Positions 27,767-34,615 of a DNA stretch of 64,000 nt are shown here, piece by piece. Position 1 is the stretch's first letter, and every line of letters begins with the position of its first letter. The position numbers were made by a program, and so were the translations under genes. Where the stretch lies: positions 49,308 through 113,307 of the forward strand of contig NZ_JAKGAP010000006.1 of NCBI RefSeq assembly GCF_021532375.1, in the 5' to 3' direction. The notes beneath the pieces are model-generated. The model searched no databases. It was not told the DNA's origin and saw only the letters and a program-made list of their open reading frames with translations. Source of the stretch: Paenibacillus alkaliterrae. Lineage in GTDB: Bacteria; Bacillota; Bacilli; Paenibacillales; Paenibacillaceae.

Positions 27767-28687
27767 TTAATCCTCCTTTTGAATGGTATTTAATATCATC
27801 TCTACAAGCTGATGGGCAGTAAAGCCCTTTGTAGATCGCGTAATTTGATAAAAAGGCAATACAGTTGCGAGCGCGGCGGAACTTGCAAAATGCCATTCGG
27901 ACAAATTCATTTTTGGGATTAAATATTGACGGTACGTATGCATAAACAGTTTATGCAGACGCTCTAATCTCAAGACGGGTTGAATCGTAATACATTCCGC
28001 ATCGGTTTTTACAAGCTCGAATACTCCTGCAAGCGGCAATGGGCTTGAACAATATTTATGTGCGACGGGTATGCAAAACTTGTTTTCTCTTCCATATATC
28101 GAACGAAATGGACTGTTGCTCACACCAAAAGCATCCAAGCTTTGCTGCCATAGCTTTTGCTGTGGATATGAAGGTGTGACCAGCGCTGTTTTGTTCTCCT
28201 GCGTTAATGACACTGCGATTACATCATCGCTTAGCAACTGATAACCTTTTTCCATAAATGCTGAAGCAAGCGTTGATTTTCCCGCACCGGAATTACCTAC
28301 AAAAGCGTATGCTTTCCCATTGACAGCCACTGCGCTTCCATGCAGCGGATAGCAGCCTCTCTGCAGCAACAAAGCTCCGAAACAAGATCCAAGAAGATAC
28401 AAACGAATGAGATCCTCGTCCGCGCCCGCAAAAGGCGATATGACAATCTCTTTTCCCTTTTGTATTCGGAAGACCCCTACATCAGGAATTTGCACAGTCA
28501 GCCTAAAATCATCCGCTACAAATTCAAACGGCTTAGCATGAAAGCCGCTTTTCAGGAAGGTGTCCATTTTGACTACAATATCGACATGCTCAACATCCTC
28601 GTTTACACGCGGAAGCTCAGGAAACGGAATGTCACTGATTATCGTTAATCCAAATGCCTTGTATACGACTTTCGTCTCTGTTTTCAA
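27767..28687 (-). CDS. HPr-kinase-like lasso peptide tailoring kinase
   Basis: Protein of about 306 residues related to HPr kinase/phosphorylase, as found in phospho-lasso clusters such as those of paeninodin and pseudomycoidin. The nucleotide-binding loop is VGNSGAGKST (near residue 134), preceded by CYPLHGSAVAV and followed by LLSDDVIAV with the catalytic acidic pair. The family phosphorylates the C-terminal Ser of the precursor, and the precursor encoded next door ends in Ser. GTG at 28699 is in frame but overlaps its own GGAG; TTG at 28687 is better spaced. Confidence 0.88.
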   Translation of the reverse strand: MKTETKVVYKAFGLTIISDIPFPELPRVNEDVEHVDIVVKMDTFLKSGFHAKPFEFVADDFRLTVQIPDVGVFRIQKGKEIVISPFAGADEDLIRLYLLGSCFGALLLQRGCYPLHGSAVAVNGKAYAFVGNSGAGKSTLASAFMEKGYQLLSDDVIAVSLTQENKTALVTPSYPQQKLWQQSLDAFGVSNSPFRSIYGRENKFCIPVAHKYCSSPLPLAGVFELVKTDAECITIQPVLRLERLHKLFMHTYRQYLIPKMNLSEWHFASSAALATVLPFYQITRSTKGFTAHQLVEMILNTIQKED

Positions 28688-28722
28688 TAATATACTCACT
28701 CCATTTATTGCTTGAATAAGTT

Positions 28723-28757
28723 AGAAGCCCTTATACATGGTATGTGTAAGGGCTTCT
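28723..28757 (-). terminator. Hairpin between precursor and kinase genes
   Basis: AGAAGCCCTTA pairs with TAAGGGCTTCT around a 13-nt loop. There is no long T run after it on the minus strand, so it probably slows read-through or protects the 3' end of the precursor message, raising precursor over enzymes. Confidence 0.6.
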
Positions 28758-28781
28758 TGCTTCAAACGAAGAGATTATACC

Positions 28782-28943
28782 CTAGCTGACATGATGCTCA
28801 ACAAAATCACCATTTGGATACGTTGCAGTAGTATCACCATTATAGGCTTCGTCATGGTCTGGTCTTGTGTAGGTAGCAGCCTCCGTCATATGTACATGAA
28901 GAAACTCAAGCTGCGGCTTACTCCATAATTTTTTCGTTTTCAT
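28782..28943 (-). CDS. Lasso peptide precursor with C-terminal Ser
   Basis: Unlisted short gene of 53 codons, with AGGGAGGTGAT ideally placed before the ATG, between the cyclase and kinase genes. The leader (residues 1-21) holds W-S-K-P-Q-L, matching the lasso YxxPxL recognition motif, then LEFLHVHMTE with Thr20 at position -2. The predicted core starts at Ala22 with AATYTRPD, so Ala1 can be joined to the Asp8 side chain in an 8-residue ring. The 24-residue tail is acidic and ends FVEHHVS, offering a C-terminal Ser to the adjacent kinase. The core of 32 residues is long for a lasso peptide. Leader resembles that of paeninodin; core sequence is not one I recognise. Confidence 0.9.
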   Translation of the reverse strand: MKTKKLWSKPQLEFLHVHMTEAATYTRPDHDEAYNGDTTATYPNGDFVEHHVS

Positions 28944-28959
28944 AGAATATCACCTCCCT

Positions 28960-30900
28960 TCATGCATTGTTTTTAATAAAGCGGTAGACGATCAGACTGT
29001 TCATTAAAACTTTAAGATGAACTTCGTACGCATGCTCGGGACGAACTCCATCCTTAAGCTTGGAATTAGCCTCCCTTAGTACATTACCGTCTACAATCTC
29101 CAGAAATGAGTTATCCTTACACATCTTTTCTATCTCATCGGTAAAGAGTTGCCACTTAGGAAGCATTCGATGCACCCAATCCACACCTTGCACTCCTCTA
29201 ATGCGTTGATTTAATCTGACATTATCAGGAAGAAGATTCTCAGTTGCCCTCCTTATCAGGGCACGGTCAAGGCCATTTTGTACATACTGTTCCTCCGGCA
29301 AAGATAGACAATAACGAATGACCCTAATATCGTTGGTCGGGTCTCGCTTCCATAGGGAGTATCGCAAAGATAACTTCGCAGACAGTGTATTACTAGCGTT
29401 CCATTGGAATAATTGCTCAAAATGCTGTTTTCTAAGCTCATAAGGATCTTGAGTTGTTGACCTGCCAATCTCATCTATTCCAAACATGCGAAGCTTAGCA
29501 TAAACATTCGTTTTTCGAGCGAACTTTGGATGAATGATGGTCGGCTCATGGTACGGTTTGCCCAAAGGACGCAACCGGTTAATAAAGGGAAATGCTTCTC
29601 TGCCTACATAAGACATCAACTGCTTGCGACCGGAACCGATATTAAGACTGTATTGGCGCAGCTCGGTCAGCATGCGAATCCACTTTAATCTTTTTAAGAG
29701 CCGTGCATAATAAGGAATTGCCCCTCCCCAGGATATAGATAAATTCCCTCTGCCTCCGTTTAACAAGATGCCTGCATCTTGGCTATGCGCTTGCTCAAAC
29801 ATTCCTCTCAACCAAAACGAATTCACATAAAACTTATATGGCATTTCTGTAATCCCCAGCATCCCGTCAATTTCAGAATAGGAATCCCTTCCCTGAAAAT
29901 CCAGGTAGTGATCCTTAATTCCACCCACGTATCGCACCGTGGATTCTATAAAAGGTCTCTCGTTAGCGATCATATATTTTGGAGTATAATCAATAAAATC
30001 ACTTGCCGGTACATAACTAAAGGTGTGAAGCTGCTTATTATCCTTGCGAAGCTCTCGTGCAGCAAAACTCACAATCGATCCCGAATCCAAGCCTCCGCTC
30101 AGTTGCGACCCAACATTGCGAAACGTTCTTAGCCTTGAGGAAACAGCTTCCTGAAACACCTCTTGGAACGCCTCCACGTATTGATCATCCGATTTATAAC
30201 GAAGGCTTTCACCTATCGTCAGCAAACAGTATCTCTTTAAAGTCAATTTCTCTCCTGTTATGGTAATACTATGAGAGGGCGGCAATTGTTCAACATGGTG
30301 ATAGGCTGTCAGTGAAGTATCCGCAACATCCACCATACCAGCGATAACCAAAAATTCAGCAAGCCATTGTTCATTCATTTGCTTCTTAATGCCAGGCAAA
30401 AAAAATAATGGTTCGATTGTCGTACAAAAAGCGAAACGATTCTGATTCCAATGATAGTAAAGTGTACGGCTGCCGGAAAAGTCCCGGGCGCCAAACAACC
30501 GACACTCTCGCTCATCCCAAATCATAAAGGCAAAGTCGCCGATTAGAAATCCAGGTGATTCCTCGCCCCACTTATCATATGCCAGCATGATTAACTCACT
30601 GTCCGTCATTTGCTTTCTAAGGTCCTTATGCACCTTCAGTAAATCAAACAACTCAGCGCGGTTATCGATGATGGCATCAGCGGTAATCACCAATCCTTTT
30701 TCGGAATCATAATATGGATTTTGTTCGTCAATCGACTCAGGCGTTATCCACTGGTTATGACAGCCAAGGAATATATTATTCACATGCCACGCTTGAGCTG
30801 TATCGCAGGGATATCGGGTTAAAGCATCCATCAGGCTGCTTCCTTGCTCAAATATGTGAAATGCGTTATCCGTTTGAAATACACCTGCGATGGCGCTCAT
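28960..30900 (-). CDS. Lasso peptide macrolactam synthetase (C)
   Basis: Asparagine-synthetase-like protein of 646 residues. The N-terminal glutaminase-like domain begins SAIAGVFQ and lacks the nucleophilic Cys2 of true asparagine synthetase, as expected for lasso cyclases, which use the peptide amine rather than glutamine. The C-terminal ATP-pyrophosphatase domain has SQLSGGLDSGSIVSFAA. It would adenylate the Asp8 side chain and close the ring. The start at 30900 has AGGAGGAAC before it; the frame runs on to 30963 but that part covers the operator. First gene of the lasso operon. Confidence 0.92.
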   Translation of the reverse strand: MSAIAGVFQTDNAFHIFEQGSSLMDALTRYPCDTAQAWHVNNIFLGCHNQWITPESIDEQNPYYDSEKGLVITADAIIDNRAELFDLLKVHKDLRKQMTDSELIMLAYDKWGEESPGFLIGDFAFMIWDERECRLFGARDFSGSRTLYYHWNQNRFAFCTTIEPLFFLPGIKKQMNEQWLAEFLVIAGMVDVADTSLTAYHHVEQLPPSHSITITGEKLTLKRYCLLTIGESLRYKSDDQYVEAFQEVFQEAVSSRLRTFRNVGSQLSGGLDSGSIVSFAARELRKDNKQLHTFSYVPASDFIDYTPKYMIANERPFIESTVRYVGGIKDHYLDFQGRDSYSEIDGMLGITEMPYKFYVNSFWLRGMFEQAHSQDAGILLNGGRGNLSISWGGAIPYYARLLKRLKWIRMLTELRQYSLNIGSGRKQLMSYVGREAFPFINRLRPLGKPYHEPTIIHPKFARKTNVYAKLRMFGIDEIGRSTTQDPYELRKQHFEQLFQWNASNTLSAKLSLRYSLWKRDPTNDIRVIRYCLSLPEEQYVQNGLDRALIRRATENLLPDNVRLNQRIRGVQGVDWVHRMLPKWQLFTDEIEKMCKDNSFLEIVDGNVLREANSKLKDGVRPEHAYEVHLKVLMNSLIVYRFIKNNA

Positions 30901-30945
30901 ATGTTCCTCCTGTGGGTAATTGACTTTGTAATCTAAATGAGTGTG

Positions 30946-30998
30946 GTTCTTAATAAAGAACATAATTGCATATTACACCTGTTAAACACCGTTGTCAA
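30946..30998 (-). promoter_or_regulatory. Lasso operon promoter P1 with SinR-like operator
   Basis: TTGACA (30993-30998) and TAATAT (30970-30975) are 17 nt apart. The palindrome GTTCTTAATAAAGAAC (30946-30961) begins 8 nt past the -10 box, covering the start of transcription. Same geometry as the promoter at 42912-42964. Confidence 0.75.
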
Positions 30999-31038
30999 TC
31001 ATTAAAACAGCTTTTTTTTCGTAAAAATCACATTTTTC

Positions 31039-31063
31039 ATTCACTATAAAGAACGTTATTATA
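31039..31063 (-). promoter_or_regulatory. Second operator and -10 box upstream of the lasso operon
   Basis: ATTCACTATAAAGAAC (31039-31054) matches the GTTC-N8-GAAC palindrome with one mismatch. A perfect TATAAT (31058-31063, minus strand) lies 3 nt before it, though its -35 region is poor. Confidence 0.5.
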
Positions 31064-31166
31064 CACCCTTATTTACTAATAGATTTACGAATGATATAGT
31101 AAGTTTCATTCCATTGATTTATGTAATTAGTATCCAATAACTTACAGTAGCGGAAACATCAAAGCT

Positions 31167-31194
31167 TTTACAATTGAGAATATTTCGTTATAAT
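31167..31194 (+). promoter_or_regulatory. Candidate sinR promoter
   Basis: TTTACA (31167-31172), 16-nt spacer, TATAAT (31189-31194), about 40 bases before the sinR start. No GTTC-N8-GAAC palindrome overlaps it. Confidence 0.5.
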
Positions 31195-31235
31195 AGAAGA
31201 TAGTCTACGATGATGTGAGGACGGAGGAGTTTGCT

Positions 31236-31565
31236 ATGATCGGAGAACGTATTAAGATGCTGCGCAAGAGAAATGGCCTATCACTGACCGAGCTCTCACA
31301 AAGAGCCGGCGTCGCTAAATCTTATTTAAGCTCCATTGAACGAGGGCTCCAGCAAAATCCTTCGATTCAGTTTCTCGAAAAGGTAGGCGCTGTTTTGAAT
31401 GTTACAGTTGAACAATTTTTGAATAGCGACCAGATTGAGCAAAAGGCAGATCATCTTGACCATGAATGGGCCGATTTGGTTAGAGAAGCTATGGCCTCTG
31501 GTGTCAGCAAAGATCAGTTCAAAGAATTTTTGGAATTCAACAAGTGGAAGATCAAGCGCGAATAG
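31236..31565 (+). CDS. sinR: SinR-like biofilm master repressor
   Basis: Protein of 109 residues closely resembling B. subtilis SinR along its length. The N-terminal XRE helix-turn-helix has recognition helix VAKSYLSSIERG with the following QNPSIQFLEKVGAVL. The C-terminal SinI-binding/tetramerisation segment is HEWADLVREAMASGVSKDQF. SinR represses matrix operons by binding GTTCT-type sites. The start at 31236 is set by GGAGGAG just upstream; the GTG at 31215 lies before that site. The sinI-like gene is convergent, not in tandem as in Bacillus. Confidence 0.92.
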   Translation: MIGERIKMLRKRNGLSLTELSQRAGVAKSYLSSIERGLQQNPSIQFLEKVGAVLNVTVEQFLNSDQIEQKADHLDHEWADLVREAMASGVSKDQFKEFLEFNKWKIKRE

Positions 31566-31576
31566 CGCTTTTTTTG
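31554..31576 (+). terminator. Intrinsic terminator overlapping the sinR stop codon
   Basis: AAGCGC-GAATA-GCGCTT followed by a total of seven T. The stem includes the last sense codons and the stop. Confidence 0.75.
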
Positions 31577-31579
31577 TTA

Positions 31580-31741
31580 TTAAACAGCCGTTTCTTTCGT
31601 ATCATCCTTGCCGCTTTCCTGAAGGCACAGAAGAACTTTACGCACATCTTCTTTCGTAAATCCCATTGATCGCGCGTCTTTTATTAAGGCTACCCATTCC
31701 TTATCCAAGTCCTGATTATCCTCTGATTTTACAAGCACCAT
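31580..31741 (-). CDS. sinI: SinI-like antirepressor
   Basis: Unlisted short gene of 53 codons. Residues 12-41 (LDKEWVALIKDARSMGFT then KEDVRKVLLCLQ) match the SinI/SinR interaction helices: compare LDQEWVELMVEAKEANIS and PEEIRKYLL of B. subtilis SinI. It lacks a DNA-binding domain, as SinI does, and would bind SinR to lift repression. GGGGGA lies 9 nt before the ATG. It faces sinR tail to tail with 14 bases between the stop codons, follows a 24-codon upstream ORF, and its promoter has Spo0A-box-like sequences. Confidence 0.87.
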   Translation of the reverse strand: MVLVKSEDNQDLDKEWVALIKDARSMGFTKEDVRKVLLCLQESGKDDTKETAV

Positions 31742-31745
31742 AATT

Positions 31746-31820
31746 CTATGTCCCCCATTCGATTTGGGACGGTTGCACCACTGACTCCCTGCGTTTAAGG
31801 TGCCCAGATACTAAACGCAT
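31746..31820 (-). CDS. Possible leader peptide upstream of sinI
   Basis: A 24-codon ORF with GGGAGA 8 nt before its ATG. Its TAG is 4 bases before the sinI ATG, and the sinI ribosome binding site lies inside it, so its translation could expose or block sinI. An inverted repeat GCGTTTA/TAAACGC (31791-31818) lies within it. No similarity recognised; may not encode a functional product. Confidence 0.4.
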   Translation of the reverse strand: MRLVSGHLKRRESVVQPSQIEWGT

Positions 31821-31861
31821 TTCAACGTCTCCCTTTTTCTTCTTTATTTGGTTTCTATTGT

Positions 31862-31938
31862 ATTATAATTCAGCTCTTTTGCGCATGTTGTCGGTTCATG
31901 TCTCACAAAAATGTTAGTTTGTTGCAATTTTTGTCGAA
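31862..31938 (-). promoter_or_regulatory. sinI promoter region with Spo0A-box-like sites
   Basis: A perfect TATAAT (31862-31867 on the minus strand) has no good -35. Instead TTGTCGGT (31888-31895), one mismatch from a Spo0A box, covers the -35 position. A full match TTGTCGAA (31931-31938) lies 43 bases further upstream. This is the expected layout of a Spo0A-activated promoter. Confidence 0.5.
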
Positions 31939-31964
31939 ATCGAAATCTTGCTAGTTCGTTGCAA
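31912..31964. repeat. Direct repeat at the 3' end of galE
   Basis: TGTTAGTTTGTTGCAA (31912-31927) and TGCTAGTTCGTTGCAA (31949-31964) agree at 14 of 16 bases. The second copy includes the galE stop codon, so the first looks like a local duplication of the galE end. The stronger Spo0A-like box lies between them. Confidence 0.55.
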
Positions 31965-32985
31965 ATAGCTCTTCCTGCTCATAGCCATTCGGATTCGAAT
32001 ACTGCCAGCGCCACGCGTCCTTGCACATTTCTTCAATACCGCGAAGAGCAGCCCAGCCTAACTCTTCATTTGCCTTGGACGTATCCGCGAAGCAAACAGC
32101 GATGTCGCCAGGTCTCCGATCTACAATCGAATACGGAATGCTGCGGCCTGATACCCTCTCGAATACAGCGATCATCTCAAGCACGCTATAGCCGCGGCCC
32201 GTTCCCAGGTTATAGACATCTACGCCGGTCTTGCCCAGTATCCTCTCTAACGCCCGCATGTGCCCCTTTGCCAGATCAACTACATGTATATAATCCCGAA
32301 CTCCAGTTCCATCTGCTGTGGGATAATCGTCACCAAATACGTTTACTTGCTCCAGCTTCTGGACGGCTACTTGCGAAATAAACGGAAGCAAATTATTCGG
32401 AATGCCATTCGGATTTTCACCGATCTTTCCACTCTCATGCGCTCCAATAGGATTAAAATAACGCAAAATCGAAATTCCCCACTGCTCGTTAGACTTCGCC
32501 AGATCCAGCAATATTTGCTCAAGCATCAGCTTTGTCTGTCCGTATGGATTCGTTGCTTCAAGGGGGAAGTTTTCGGAGATCGGCACCTGCTCCTGCAGCC
32601 CATAGACCGTAGCCGACGAGCTAAATACCAGCTTATGTACGCCGTGCTTCTGCATAACCTCACAGAGGACCAGGGTGCTCATTATGTTCGTATGGTAATA
32701 CGTCAGCGGCAAGCGAACGGACTCTCCGACTGCCTTAAGACCGGCAAAATGCATAATCGCATCAATGGAATGTCTGGAGAATACGTCGTCGAGTCCGTTT
32801 CGGTCCAACAGGTCCATTTTGTAAAAGGTAAAGTTTTTATTCGTAATCTCAGCTATCCGGTTCAATGCCATTGGACTGCTGTTTGATAAATTGTCGACAA
32901 TAACAATCTCATAGCCCGCCTCAAGAAGCTCTACGCATGTATGACTCCCGATATACCCTGCACCGCCAGTAATTAGAATGGCCAT
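31951..32985 (-). CDS. galE: UDP-glucose 4-epimerase
   Basis: SDR-type epimerase of 344 residues interconverting UDP-glucose and UDP-galactose (or the N-acetyl forms). NAD-binding GGAGYIGSH at residues 7-15, SSSATVYG with catalytic Ser, and YGQTKLMLE with catalytic Tyr and Lys. It is the last gene of the operon that starts at the nucleotidyltransferase, and would supply UDP-galactose-type donors to the adjacent glycosyltransferases. Confidence 0.95.
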   Translation of the reverse strand: MAILITGGAGYIGSHTCVELLEAGYEIVIVDNLSNSSPMALNRIAEITNKNFTFYKMDLLDRNGLDDVFSRHSIDAIMHFAGLKAVGESVRLPLTYYHTNIMSTLVLCEVMQKHGVHKLVFSSSATVYGLQEQVPISENFPLEATNPYGQTKLMLEQILLDLAKSNEQWGISILRYFNPIGAHESGKIGENPNGIPNNLLPFISQVAVQKLEQVNVFGDDYPTADGTGVRDYIHVVDLAKGHMRALERILGKTGVDVYNLGTGRGYSVLEMIAVFERVSGRSIPYSIVDRRPGDIAVCFADTSKANEELGWAALRGIEEMCKDAWRWQYSNPNGYEQEELFATN

Positions 32986-33016
32986 TACACTTACCCCTCT
33001 CCATAGTTAAAGAATA

Positions 33017-34597
33017 TTACTTGTTTCCACTAACATCCATATCTCTATCCCGTTTAAAGGCTTTGTTCAAGATCAAATTGACTTTTGGCACCTTATTAAA
33101 CAAACTATGCATGATTCCAAACAAATATTTGAATTCCTCCGTACGATGAAATACGCCAATGTAGATCGCATTGACGAGAATGAAGCAAGCAACACCCTTC
33201 AAAGCTAACCACATGATCGTGGTTGAAGGCACCATTTCAATAACACTGCTGACAATTATACATGCGACTATTCCGATTAACGTATAACGCGCGTAACTAA
33301 AGAAATAATAGCGAATTGGCTGATGAAATACTTTTCTGTAGACCAGTAATGGCGTATACCAGAATGGAACCATGATCGCGCTTACCAAGGAGCCTATGAA
33401 TATACCGGCTATACCCAGATAATGCACAAGAATGAGAGACACGGTAAGATTAACGGAAGCCTGAAATAACGGAGTAAAACGATCCTCGTGAAATATTCCT
33501 GCCGTTGTTTTCACCGCACTTAACGAGTTGCGCATTCCTCTTTCGAAAAAAGCAATGACGAGCAGAAGCAAAACGACATTGGGCATTGTAAATTCCGGAC
33601 CGATCCACATGACGATTAATGGCTCAACCATTACATATAGACCAATGGACAAACAAGAATATAACCAAAAGTTGAGAAGATACGTTACTTTGAATATGCG
33701 ATAGATCGCACCGGCACTCTCCTTTGCAACCAAATTGCCCAAGCTATGATACATATTTGCAAATATTTGATTAAGAAAGGTTCTGCAAATATCGATTAGC
33801 ATTTTGTAATTGGAATATAGACCAACGGCCGCGATACTGACGAATGTAGAGATCATAATGCTGTCCACTCCAAATATAAAGTAATTACCTACATTTTGGA
33901 GGATAATGGCTTTCATGTTTTTTATAAAATTAGCTTTCGTTTCCGGATCAAGCATTGTCTGTATTTTCTTCCTCAAGATTGGATACATCTTATCGACTAT
34001 GATGGCTAATATAATTGATGTAACAATGGAGATGCTGCTTTCAATAACAAGGTACAAAATGTAATTTTCTGTATAAAACAAAATGGCAATTTTCATACAG
34101 GTGGATAGGATAGCTGACACTGAGAAAACGGCTGTTACGATGTAGTTTTTTTGATTTACATTTAAAAAGGAATGCTTATATACAAATAAATAAGGAGCTG
34201 CCGTATTGATAAGGAATAATAAATAAATGAGATTAAGGTTTTCTACGCTTGTATCCTTGATAATTAGATCAAGAAATGGCATTAGTCCCAGCCCAAGCAG
34301 CAATACGACTCCCGCTATAACAAGGTATACTCTTTTGTATAGCTGCATCAATGCCAATATTTGGGGCTGATTGTTATCAGCCACCGGTTTATACAGATTA
34401 TAAATGATGCTGGAGCCTATCCCTGCTTCTGCCAATGTAAGCATAGCGAGAATGCTCGTAAATAATCCGTTTATGCCTAAATATTCGATTCCTAAACTGT
34501 TAATAAACACAGTGCGTGAGACTAAGCTAAGAATCGTTATTATGATTTGATTACCCAAGCCGGCCGAAATATTTAATAAAGAGCTTTTCACTCTCAT
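33017..34597 (-). CDS. Polysaccharide flippase, Wzx/PST family
   Basis: Integral membrane protein of 526 residues with about 12-14 hydrophobic helices and the polysaccharide-transport opening RVKSSLLNISAGLGNQIIITILSLVSR. It is expected to flip undecaprenyl-linked repeat units across the membrane. It is the only flippase gene in the window and must therefore serve the eps operon too, unless another is encoded elsewhere. AGGGGA precedes the ATG. Confidence 0.88.
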   Translation of the reverse strand: MRVKSSLLNISAGLGNQIIITILSLVSRTVFINSLGIEYLGINGLFTSILAMLTLAEAGIGSSIIYNLYKPVADNNQPQILALMQLYKRVYLVIAGVVLLLGLGLMPFLDLIIKDTSVENLNLIYLLFLINTAAPYLFVYKHSFLNVNQKNYIVTAVFSVSAILSTCMKIAILFYTENYILYLVIESSISIVTSIILAIIVDKMYPILRKKIQTMLDPETKANFIKNMKAIILQNVGNYFIFGVDSIMISTFVSIAAVGLYSNYKMLIDICRTFLNQIFANMYHSLGNLVAKESAGAIYRIFKVTYLLNFWLYSCLSIGLYVMVEPLIVMWIGPEFTMPNVVLLLLVIAFFERGMRNSLSAVKTTAGIFHEDRFTPLFQASVNLTVSLILVHYLGIAGIFIGSLVSAIMVPFWYTPLLVYRKVFHQPIRYYFFSYARYTLIGIVACIIVSSVIEMVPSTTIMWLALKGVACFILVNAIYIGVFHRTEEFKYLFGIMHSLFNKVPKVNLILNKAFKRDRDMDVSGNK

Positions 34598-34615
34598 ATA
34601 AATCCCCTATCTCAT

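Noticed and set aside
28782..28943. Alternative core starting one residue later (Ala23) or closing at a later Asp
   Set aside because: Starting at Ala22 puts Thr exactly at -2 and Asp at ring position 8; the alternatives break the Thr rule or give less usual rings.
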